Shown: positions 44,801-54,717 of the stretch, in pieces
Position numbering within the stretch: the stretch's first letter is position 1
Layout: every line of letters starts with the position of its first letter
Assembly: GCF_002994745.2 (NCBI RefSeq)
Contig: NC_037092.1
Location: 2,966,501 to 3,030,500, forward strand
Source of the DNA: Rosa chinensis
Lineage: Eukaryota > Streptophyta > Magnoliopsida > Rosales > Rosaceae
Direction: 5' to 3'
Length of the DNA stretch: 64,000 nucleotides
The notes under the pieces: generated by a model
Seen by the model: the letters and a program-made list of their open reading frames with translations, nothing else
The model's database searches: none
What the model was told of the DNA's origin: nothing
Made by a program: the position numbers and the translations under genes

Positions 44801-47638
44801 GCAGCTATGCTAATTCGTCTACAACCCATAGCCACTCAGCCTTTATTTGCGTTACAGCTAGTGACTGGGTGCAAGTCTAATATCTCATATTTATGCATAT
44901 TTGAGTGTGCGGTTTATGTGCCAATCGCGCTGCCACAACGCATCAAAATGGGTCATTGCAATAAATGCATATTTGTGTTGGATATAAATTTCCAACTATA
45001 AGTCCGCTATGTAGAACACCTGACAGGTGATTTCTTTACCGCTAGATTTGTGGATTGTCACTTTGATGAGGCAATCTTCCCTTCGTTAGGGGGAGATTAG
45101 AACGTCAATGTTCAACATGAATTGTCGTGGTTTATCCCCACTATGTCTCATCTTGATCCCCTAAAAGTGACGAGATCACATATACCTGCTGCAAACATGC
45201 TTGCAAGGATTGATGTCCCTACAAGAGGACATGGTGCCACCTAGAGGAGATGGGCACGACACCACCACCATGGATGGTGGTATTGTGGCGCCATAAGGTG
45301 GCATAATGGCATCATAGGCCATGGGTTCTGCTGGAGAGCGTAGGAGACTCATAGGTTCGATGGATTCTCGCCCTAGGAAGAGAGCGAGTTTGGCACAACT
45401 TAATCCATTAATCATTGATATTCAAAATCTGTCTCATGAGAATATTTTGGATTGTGGTTATGTCCAAGAGACATCGTTGGGGGATGCCTCAATGTTAGAA
45501 CCAATTCATGAGAATATAGAGATCTCTACAAAGTACACTAGAGTACATGAGGACGTGGGATTATTGAGATCAATGACATCAGACCTTACTCCATTGAAAA
45601 ATGCCAACGTACAGAAAATTGGACTAAATGGAAAGATGCGATCCAAGTTGAATTGGATTCACTAATGAAGAGGAAGGATTTCGGGCCTGAGATGCCAACA
45701 CCTCCTAACATAAAACCTGTTGACATTAATAGGTCTTCGTTAGATAGCTTGTTGAGAAAAATAGATGGTAATCTCGTCTTATGGCACAAGACTTCTCACA
45801 AAACGCCCTGGAATTGACTACGAAAATATATATTCTCTCGTAATGGATGTCATTGCACTCCATTACCTTGTTAGTTTGGTAGTTTCCAAATAATTGAACA
45901 TGCAGCTTACAAATGTGGTTACTACGTATCTTTATGGAGATCTAGATACGGAATATAATAAAGGTTCTTATGGACTTCATTTACCTAAATTAAGTGGCTC
46001 TAGACCACGGAGCGCATTTGCAATGAGGTTGAAATGCTCACTAAAGTGACTACTTGATTGGGAAGGGATATCATGAACTATGCCCACGTGTTTCCATGAT
46101 AAGTTCCGGATTTGCAATTGTCGCGGTTTATGTTGATGAACATAATTTGAACATTTGAGAGTTAAGGGAAACTGCTGAACACCTGAAATCTGAGTTAGAG
46201 ATGAAGAACCTTGGGAGAACACGGTTTTGTCTAGATTTAGAACTTGTATACCGTGTCAATGAATGCTTTGGCATTTTGATAAAGTCAAGATGCACTCCCA
46301 TGACCGTCCGTAGTCTTGTCCCTAAAAGGGATACGTTTCGTCCCAGGGATGATGACGAAGACGTGTTAATTGGCAGAAGTGTCTTACCTAAGTGCAATAG
46401 GCGCATTATTGTACTTAACACAATACAAGACCGGACACCTCATTTATTATGAACATATTGGCTAGATGTAGCCCTGCACCAACGCGATGCCATTAAAATG
46501 GTGTATAGACAATCTTTTGATACTTAAAGAGTACGATAGATATGGGCTTGTTTTATCCCTACAGAGAGAAAAGGAATGACGGAAGAATGGGATCGGACCC
46601 CATTAGGCGTAATGCCGCCGCCCCCACCGCTGTGACCAGCTAGATGGCCGGCGCTGGCACCACCAAGAGTGGCCGGTGTCACCCTCCTCCCTTCCGTCAA
46701 AATGATGGTGATGTTTTGATGGGTTTTGCTGATGCAGGGCATCTCTCTGACCTTCACAAATGTCGCTCCCAAACAGGTTATGTCTTTACCATGAGAAGCA
46801 CCGCAATATCTTAGAGGTCTACAAAGAAGACATTTGTTGCTACTTCCTCAAATCATGCAGAGATTATTGCTCTACATGAAGCCGTGCGTGAATACATATG
46901 GTTAAGGTATGTAATTAGACATATTTGAGAAAATTTTGGTTTAAAGTCTACCACAGATGAACCTACATGCATATATAAGGATAATGCAGCTTGTATCGAA
47001 CAAATGAAGTTAGGTTTCATCAAAGGCGACAACACCAAGCATATATCACTTAAGTTCTTTCATTATCAGCAATAACATACACTTCTAAAGATTGAAGTGA
47101 CTCAAATCTGATTAGAGGATAATGTAGCGGACTTATTTACTAAGTCGTTTCCTAAATCCACTTTCGATAAACATGTAAAGAGTATCGAATTGAGAAAGTT
47201 ATCCGAACTCCTATGATTGTAGCAATCAGGGGGAGATGTCAACATCGGGGGGAGGCATGATGTCTACATGTTCGATCTCGAAGAGTGAATGACGTGTTGT
47301 ATTCTTTTTCTCCTCCTCGAGCTTGTTTTTGTCCCACATGGTTTTTCACTCGAGTAAGGATTTTAACGAGGCAATGGATGAAGCGTCACCACCAAGTTTG
47401 AGCGGCACAAGGGGGAGTGTTGAAGGATATTGATATTTGTGTGCCTTATCAATCTAGGATTAGTTCTATGATTGTAATGGGAGAGAAGGTTATAGAATTT
47501 CTAGTCCTATTCAGAATAGTTTTCCTTGTATCATTAGAATATGTACTTTCTAATCCCTATATAGAAGGCTCCTATTATCAATAGTGGAATACATACAATT
47601 CTCTCTACAATCTCTCTTGCATCCTATTTCCTTAAACA
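41879..47638 (+). mobile_element. Decayed Copia-type LTR retrotransposon
   Basis: LTRs at 41879-42094 (216 bp) and 47418-47638 (221 bp) both start TGTTGAAGGATATTG and end CCTTAAACA, differing at roughly a dozen positions. The 5-bp target repeat CAACC lies at 41874-41878 and 47639-47643. The primer-site region TGTTATCAGCATGAGCT follows the left LTR, and a polypurine tract (AAGGGGGAG) precedes the right LTR. The polyprotein is fragmented: gag-like MSNLNELNF (42528-42791), GAG-pre-integrase residues near 43950-44040, integrase fragments at 44320-44620, reverse-transcriptase scraps around 45340-46450 and an RNase H block near 46840-46910 (ATSSNHAEIIALHEA). Many stops and frameshifts; not autonomous. 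Confidence 0.9.
42528..42791 (+). pseudogene. Copia gag fragment
   Basis: Starts MSNLNELNFTPLDSTG and continues with the Trp-containing YFMWAHNVELHL segment and a Leu/Ala helix ending VALRERF, typical of the UBN2/DUF4219 N-terminal gag of Copia elements of the Retrofit/Ale kind. The frame stops right after VALRERF and the zinc knuckle is not in frame, so it is a remnant. Confidence 0.7.
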
Positions 47639-47689
47639 CAACCCAATTTATTCGTATAGAACAGAACAGCATGGTAACTCAATTGATTT

Positions 47690-47952
47690 AAGGCCTGGTA
47701 GGGTCGGGCCGAGACTTAAATATGCCAACCCTTACCAGTCCGAAAGGCCTTAGCCGCTAGGGCTGAAAGGACCGGGTAGGGCTGACCTTTCGAATAGGGC
47801 CGAAATGGGTCGGAAAATGCCTTATTTTGTTTAACAAAAGAGAAATACATTATTTTTTTTTTCTTAAAATGTGACTCAATAGTTATATATATAGGTAATA
47901 CAAGACTCATTGTTTTTTGTTGATCATATTTAATACACACACACACACACAA
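47690..47952 (-). mobile_element. Partial hAT element related to 13140-17418, lacking the CACTA insert
   Basis: The reverse complement matches the 3' half of the GGCCC-rich hAT element. It then continues across the point where the CACTA element sits (CATTGTTTTTTGTTGATC) into the left-half sequence with the CACACA microsatellite. It is the empty version of the nested site, with one run of six T. Confidence 0.85.
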
Positions 47953-48338
47953 GCTTCTATGCTAAGGAGGTCCTTAACTTAGCTTAAGGAATGGATTTCC
48001 ATATTTTGACCACTTTTCGATCTCATATTCACATCTTAACTATTCAGTTTTTAAATAAATATGAGTAGATCACTTCTGCAAATTTTCAAGATGATCGTTA
48101 AGGCATCGAAAACTGCAATTTACACGAACGGTTCAGGTTGGACAGATTCTATTCGCTCGTGTAAATTGCAGTTTTGGATGCCTTAACGATAATCAATTTG
48201 GCTGAAATTTTTCATAAGTGATCTATGCATTAGGACCTAAAAACTGGACGGTTAAGATGTGAATATGTAATCGAAAAGTTGTCAAAATATGGAAATCCAT
48301 TCCTTAAGCTAAGTTAAGAACCTCCTTAGCAGAGCAAG
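47953..48338. mobile_element. Foldback MITE C, about 386 bp
   Basis: Arms begin GCT-TGCTAAGGAGGT(C/T)CTTAACTTA on both strands and also contain CTTAAGGAATGGATTTCCATATTTTGAC. Inner sequence (GCAAATTTTCA, GATCGTTAAGGCATC, GAACGGTTCAGGTTG-ACAGATTC) is shared with foldback elements A and B. It sits immediately beside the terpene synthase pseudogene. Confidence 0.85.
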
Positions 48339-48349
48339 ATTATGCATAC

Positions 48350-49053
48350 ATATATCTGTCCCCGAGTCCCTTGCTCTTGATCACTGGCCAAATCCATCTC
48401 CATCTTAATAAAGGAGCCCAACCCAGCTATATTTGTGTTAATGTTGATGAATGAAGATATTTCGGGCATGCACTTGGGTGAAGCATTTTTCATTTATTTT
48501 GTTCCATGCATTGTCTATCATGCCTTTGATTCGATCTATTTCTTCTGAAGCATTCACTTCTCTTATGTAACATAGGATTTATGAAGCAGCATCACTTCTC
48601 TCTTGCTCACCCTGTAATTAGGTCATCACTTAATCAGTATATATAGTAATAACTGTAATATGATATAAATAGATTATAAAATTTGAGAAAGAAAGAAAAA
48701 CTAAATTACCGCGGAAGTTCCCTGATGGTTGGAGATCGAGTCATAGTATCAGAGAGATATTGCATTATTTGCATGTACAGAAGATCTTCATTTTTGTGCA
48801 GAAAATCAGCCATGTCTTTGGTCCCCTCGTGTATCATGGAGAAGAATGCACGAGTCAAAATCAAAATCACGTAAGCTGATGATGAAATGCGCGCAACCGT
48901 ATGAATTGCTAACCCTTCAAAGCGTGCATGTGATGAATTGCAACCATATTAATTGCTAAGGTGCTCTTCAAAGGAGGGTGTCCAGGCCTTATGGCCCTTA
49001 TTGAACCACGTACTCTGCCGCCGCCATCAATTCTTTACAAAAATCTGCCTTCT
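48350..49053 (-). pseudogene. Inverted terpene synthase pseudogene, last two exons
   Basis: On the minus strand, 49053-48709 matches exon 6 and 48611-48350 matches exon 7 of the alpha-farnesene synthase-like genes (recognisable AFFSMIHEGTKDMADFLHKN and DQEQGTRGQI). Exon 6 contains an internal duplication near TTTGAAG(A/G)G...TTAGCAAT and an insertion near its 3' end. Exon 7 has an in-frame stop and indels, for example in the HSLYQDGDGF region. Exons 1-5 were not found. Non-functional. Confidence 0.85.
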
Positions 49054-49462
49054 ACTAAGAATTAGAAAGAAAAAAGAAAAAATAGTTCGATTCAAACATG
49101 TGCAAGATATATATATATCTGGTCCTAAAACCTATAATAACGTAGGACGACTGTATATGAAATTTCGGCACTCGACACAACGCGCTTCAACTTAAGTTCT
49201 ATGTGCATAAATTTAAAGCCTGGTCTCGAGTTCTACTTTTGGCAAATCTCAAAAGCAAAAATTCTTTTGGTAACTTGGATGCTTCCCTTAGATCTTTTAG
49301 AGTGTGGAAACATGATGAAGTTAAGTACTTTAACCAATTCAAGTGGTCGTGGTGGCTTGATTAGTATTGTGACTATTGTCTTCCTCGTAGGTTTTGATGT
49401 GCCATTTAACTTTAATGAGAAACTAACTTGGAGACGAATATGAAATTTTCTTTGATGAGATT
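49054..49462. other. Spacer between the terpene synthase pseudogene and the left inverted arm
   Basis: No exon 5 homology seen. Open frames here (for example 49201-49443) have no recognisable content. Confidence 0.4.
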
Positions 49463-50205
49463 TTTTTCAGCAAATTTAAATCGATAGTGCTTATCAGACC
49501 TGTATTATGGTCGCCTTTACTATTCATAGCCTCACTTTGCACGTGAAATCCAAGGTCGAAGAAGGGTAACCAATTTAGTCAAGCACCTTCAATTATTGAG
49601 GTCTTTTCCAAGGTAGGTAAGCTCTCGGTGGGGGATTAATGCTTAATTCAAGTTTTCTTGATGACCATATACTTAATTTCAAGTTTTCAACATCACACAA
49701 TCAAACAAGAAAATCTCAACCACTTATTCGGATATGTTATGTGAGCTCTTTTAGCTAGGGGCTTCTCTGAATGCGGATAAAAATTAATTTCACGAGCAAG
49801 ATCGAGGCAGCAATGATACCCAGAATTGTTTCTTCATGGATGTATGGAAGAACTGAGACTGGGTTGTACGTGGTGTAACGACTCATCCCAACCGAAACAC
49901 AAAAAAAAAAAAGATATGGTACACTGAGAGGGATTTAGAAAAGAGCTCCTTATATTTGAAATATGATAATGTTTTTATTTTTGCCATGTAGTTTAATAAT
50001 CTAAACTATCTATATACATTGGAAAAAATGTTATTGCCGAATAGTACGTCTAATAAGACAACTCATTCAATTTGATTCAATGCGAATCGCAATCGAAAGA
50101 ATTTAAGTTGGAATTTGTTATTTGGTTTTCTTAAAACATAACAATAAAATATTGAATAGGTACAAAACAAGTCTTTTGTTCTAACATTTGACAAGGATTG
50201 ATTTG
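49463..50205 (+). repeat. Left arm of a large inverted repeat around terpene synthase 2
   Basis: The reverse complement matches about 53240-54153 through many segments, including AGCAAATTTAAATC-like, TGGTCGCCTTTAC, AGGTAGGTAAGCTCTC, AACGACTCATCCCAACC, ACATTGGAAAAAATGTTATTGCCGAATAGT and AAAACATAACAATAAAAT. Indels of up to about 100 bp separate the arms. Confidence 0.85.
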
Positions 50206-50504
50206 AGGGAGAAGTCTGGATTACGCAAGCTGCATGCAACGTATGCAGCCAACGTCTTGCGTAAATAGTGACACTTGTAAACTTAAATTTCACGTGAAAT
50301 GTGAGATTATGGACGTTGCCATGACCACTAAAACATGTTTGATATCTGCATGTGCGCGTAAATTTGCCTATAAATACTCATATAAAAAGGTTCATTTGCC
50401 ACCCCAACAATTCTAGAGCTAGCTCTTGTAAAGAACATAGTTCTTCAGCACATTTTAAACCAACTTAGTTTCCATTTCCAAAATTTCCTCAACTATATAT
50501 ATCT

Positions 50505-53000
50505 ATGGATTGTGGTATGCACTTGCATAACCATCAAGCTGATGAGCAACAGATACTGCAATGGCAGATGAAATCCGAACCCCCTTCCTTGGTACATGAT
50601 CAAAGACGATCTGCCAATTACAAGCCGAATATTTGGAAGTATGATTTCCTTGAATCTCTTAACAGCAAATTTGATGTGAGTTCTGACTAACTTCTTGCTG
50701 ATTATTCGATTGCTATTAACTACATTAACTTATTAATTAATTAGAATATATGTAAATGCATGCAGGGAGAATGTTATCGAATTCAGATTCAGAAGCTAAT
50801 AGAAGATGTTAAGGATTTGTTTGGTGAATGTAAGGAATCATGTTCACTGGGTAAGTTGAAGTTGATTGACAGCATCCAGAAACTAGGCCTCAACAACCAC
50901 TTTGAGAAGGAAATCAAGGAAGCCCTAGACACCATAGCATCTGTAGAACTCGAAAACAATAGCAATCCCTGCATTAGTTCTGAGGGTGATCTCTATGCTA
51001 CTGCACTACTCTTTAAGATTCTTAGGCAGCATGGTTATAAAGTTTCACAAGGTACATACACAGATGTATTAATTAATTGGTCAATGATTTTATCTTCTAA
51101 CTAATCTAACGTACGTACTAATCCAGTTTACTAAAATTTTCAGATATATTTGGTAGTTTGATAGATGAAATGGGTACATTAAAGAAGAACACATGTGGGG
51201 ATGCGAAAGGAATGCTTGAAATGGTGGAGGCCTCAAACTTAGCTTTAGAAGGTGAAAATATCCTAGAGGAGGCTAAAGCTTTCTTAATGGTCACTCTCAG
51301 AGATACCAATACTAGGTGTGATGATATAGACAATTGCATTTCCAAGCATGTGACTTATGCCCTGGAGTTTCCATCACAAAGGAGAGTGCAGTGGTTTAAT
51401 GTGAAATGGCACATCAAATCCTACGAGAAAGACCATACTGATCAAGCCAACATGACCACTTTACTAGAGTTGGCTAAACTTAACTTCAACATAGTTCAAG
51501 CCACACTTCAAAAAGATCTAAGGGAAGTATCCATGTAAGTTGCTTTTGAGAATGAAAGAATCTTGGTCTTATTCAAAAATAGTCATCCTCACTTTCCTTA
51601 TTTGGATGATTGTGCTTTGTGGTTTTGATCAGGTGGTGGAACAATCTGGGTCTCAATAAGAACTTGGACTTTGCAAGAGATAGACTGGTCGAATGTTTCA
51701 TGTGTGCTGTGGGATTAGCTTTCGAGCCTCAGTACAAGTCCTTTAGAAAATGGATAACTAAAGTCGTCAATTTGATTCTCATCATCGATGACGTTTATGA
51801 TGTTTATGGCTCATTGGAAGAGCTAAAACATTTCACCAATGCTGTTGAAAGGTTAGTTTTTCAAGAGTGCTTATGTAGTAAGCAATTTTGCATAGTACGT
51901 TGTTGTTTCATAATGGTTAGATCAATAACATTGTTTTAAACTGAATAGGTGGGATATTAGGGAAACCGAGCACCTTCCGGAGTGTATGAAGATCTGTTTC
52001 CAAGTACTCTACAATACTATTTGTGAAATTGCTTATGAAATTGAGGAGGAGAATGGTTGGAACCAAGTATTACCTCATTTGCAGAAAGTGGTATTAGCCT
52101 TCTCCCTTCTCATCTGTCTAATGGTAGCCAAATGAAAGAACTGTCTTTATCCCCAAAATCTTGAGGCTTCAAGTTATACTCCTTCGCGCATATTGTTTTA
52201 GACAAATGCACATAAAAAGTTGAGAGCCCTATCTTTATATTTTGTATCCATCGATGGACCCTAAATACAACTCTGAATACTTATGGTGATGATGGATTAA
52301 TAATGGCAATTTGTAATCTTAATCATGGTTGAATTGAACTCTAATTGTCTTCTTTTCGTATTAAAAACTTATAGTGGGGAGAGTTCTGTAAAGCATTATT
52401 GGTGGACGCAGAGTGGTACAATAAGGCCTACACACCGTCCTTTGAAGCGCAGCTTAGCAATGGTTGCATTTCATCATCTGCTTCGCTGATTTTGACTCAT
52501 GCCTTCTTCTCCACAACACATGATGAAGGGGCCAAAAACATTACTGATTTTCTGCACAAGAATGAAGATCTTGTGTACAATATCTCTTTGATACTTCGAC
52601 TCTTAAACGATTTGGGAACTTCCGCGGTAATTTTAGTTTTGTTGGTTTCTCCCTTTTAGAGTTTATTTTGTTTTCTGATTACTATGCTAATTGAGTGATT
52701 AATTAACAGGCTGAGCAAGAGAGAGGTGATGCTGCTTCATCAATCCTATGTTACATGAAAGAAGCGAATGCTTCAGAAGAAATAGCTCGAAAGCACATCA
52801 AAGACATGATAGACAATGCATGGAAGAAAATAAACAAAAAATGCTTCACTCAAATGCCCGAAATATCTTCATTCATCAACATTATGACAAATATAGCTCG
52901 AGTTGGACATAGCCTTTATCAAGATGGAGATGGATTTGGTGATCAAGAGTACGGGACTCGGGGACAGATCCAATCTTTACTAGTTGAACCTCTCTCTTAA
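50505..53000 (+). CDS. Terpene synthase 2, alpha-farnesene synthase-like (TPS-b)
   Basis: Paralogue of the gene at 25220 with the same predicted chemistry (farnesyl diphosphate to a farnesene-type sesquiterpene, cytosol). Exons 50505-50675, 50766-51051, 51144-51534, 51633-51851, 51949-52090, 52375-52626 and 52710-53000 join in frame to 583 residues. Exon sizes equal those of copy 1 except exon 6 (252 bp). RR-x8-W is at residues 34-44, DDVYD at 335-339 and NDLGTSAAE at 481-489. The exon 6 loop reads STTHDEGAKNITDFLH, closer to apple AFS1 than copy 1 in having a full-length loop. The coding region lies entirely between two long inverted arms. No disabling mutation was seen, so it is probably functional. 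Confidence 0.9.
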
Positions 53001-53239
53001 TCATGCTAAACTAGCTAGCTAGTAGTAATGATCCTATCAGTCTCTTACTGTCGTACTCATATTAGCAATAAATGAGGTGAAATGTCAATGTCTCTAGTAA
53101 GTATTGTGGTCATAAACAATGTAATAAAGATACCGAGAGTGTATATATGATCCAATAATATATCTTTTGATCTTACTGTATATGATTTGACTTCATCTAT
53201 TCCCCTTCTAAAACCTTAAAACTGTGAACTAGCTATCTC

Positions 53240-54153
53240 GAATCAGCTCGTTGTTAAAGGTTGGAACAACATGTTTTATACCAATTCAACATTTTATTGT
53301 TATGTTTTAAGAAAACCAAATAACAAATTACAACTCAAATTCTTTAGGCTGTGATTCACATTATACTAATCGAATGAGTTGTCTTGTTGGACTATTCGGC
53401 AATAACATTTTTTCCAATGTATATAGATAGTCAAATTTGCAATATTAGCCGCTTGGATGGATTTAGTACGTGATGATGGGTGAGAATGAGAGAGGTGATG
53501 CTGCTTCATCAAAATTCAATGCTTATGTACAGTAAATGAACTATCATAGAGCGTGTAAGGGAGATTATTTGTTTGTTCTCCTTTTGGATGTATACCATTA
53601 GTATGAGATGCATGTTAGCCAAATTCATAAATTCCGTTTAACATTCTAAAAGTTGGCACATATATTGCAAAACATATCTTTAGTGTACCATATCTTCTTC
53701 TTCTTTTTTTTGTCTTTGGTTGGGATGAGTCGTTACACCACTAGGGTACAACCCAGTGTCATGGAGAAACCTAATAATAATAATTCTTCCATACATCCAT
53801 GAATAAAGAATTCTGGGTAGCATTGCTGCCTCTTGCTCGTGAAATTAATTTTTGTACACATTTAGAGAAGAGTCCCTAAAAGAACTCACATAACATATCC
53901 GATCGGAACAAGTGGTTGAGATTTTCTTGTTTAATTGTGTGATTAGACTGAGTTGAAAGCTTGAAATTAGGCATTAATTCCCCAGCGAGAGCTTACCTAC
54001 CTTCGAAACGGGCCTCAATAATAGACGGTACTTGACCAAATTGGTTTACCTTTCTTCGACATCGGATTTCACGTGCAAAGTGAAGCTATGAATTGTAAAG
54101 GCGACCATAAAACATGGCTGATAAGCACTGTCGGCGTAGATTTGCTGAAAAAA
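53240..54153 (-). repeat. Right arm of the large inverted repeat
   Basis: Complementary partner of 49463-50205. It contains an extra GAGAGAGGTGATGCTGCTTCATCAA patch at about 53489-53512 that equals part of terpene synthase exon 7. Endogenous viral sequence begins right after the arm. Confidence 0.85.
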
Positions 54154-54338
54154 AATGGAGAAACTACACCCACCTCCTTGACCAAACTCTAAAACACAAA
54201 AAACTCCACTACATTTGTTTTTAGACACTTAAGGACATTTTGTCTTTAGCAAGTTTCACTTTCTCTTCAAGTTTTTATCTTTCCTTTCAGTAAAAAGAAA
54301 ATTGACGGAGCGTAGTGGGCCCATGCTTTTGAATTTGT

Positions 54339-54659
54339 TTGTTTAACCATATTACAGGTACAAATCTATCCTCCATACTCGAAGGTAAACAGTTATTTTT
54401 ACTATTCATAATTTCTATCGTTGACAGACTAGAGTTACTTGCTATTTGTAAGAATACTAGCAAAGAATTAAAAACAGAGAAAGAAAAGTTGAGAAAACTG
54501 AAACTCTTTAGAGAAAATCTCAACAGAAATACACCCAACTACTGGGATATTATTTATAGACTCCAAACTAGAATATATAAGCTAGAGGAAGATATTGATA
54601 ATCTCTTATATGTTCTAGAAATAGAACAAAAACCTCTAGATTATTTGAGTATTGGTTAG
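54339..54659 (+). CDS. Small viral open frame without AUG, coiled-coil-like
   Basis: A 106-codon open stretch that contains no ATG at all; it is open from a TTG. The encoded product is rich in Lys, Glu and Leu heptads (KELKTEKEKLRKLKLF; RLQTRIYKLEEDIDNLLYVLE), suggesting a coiled coil such as those in small caulimovirid virion-associated or ORF1-type proteins. It lies just before the primer site. An AG (CATATTACAG) precedes it, so splicing from the leader or non-AUG initiation (known for rice tungro bacilliform virus ORF1) is possible. It may also be decayed. Confidence 0.45.
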   Translation: MFNHITGTNLSSILEGKQLFLLFIISIVDRLELLAICKNTSKELKTEKEKLRKLKLFRENLNRNTPNYWDIIYRLQTRIYKLEEDIDNLLYVLEIEQKPLDYLSIG

Positions 54660-54672
54660 ATCCGCAAATCAC

Positions 54673-54684
54673 TGGTATCAGAGC
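54673..54684 (+). promoter_or_regulatory. tRNA-iMet primer-binding site of the pararetrovirus
   Basis: TGGTATCAGAGC, complementary to the 3' end of initiator methionine tRNA, the standard minus-strand primer site and map origin of caulimovirids. It is 34 bp before the movement-protein ATG. Confidence 0.9.
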
Positions 54685-54717
54685 TTGTAAAATAGCTCAA
54701 AAGAGAACCCCTCCTTA

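Noticed and set aside
44218..44880. 220-codon frame as an independent gene
   Set aside because: It is part of the decayed Copia integrase region. The CKACFLGSRPSYAKN segment and position between GAG-pre-integrase and RT relics explain it.
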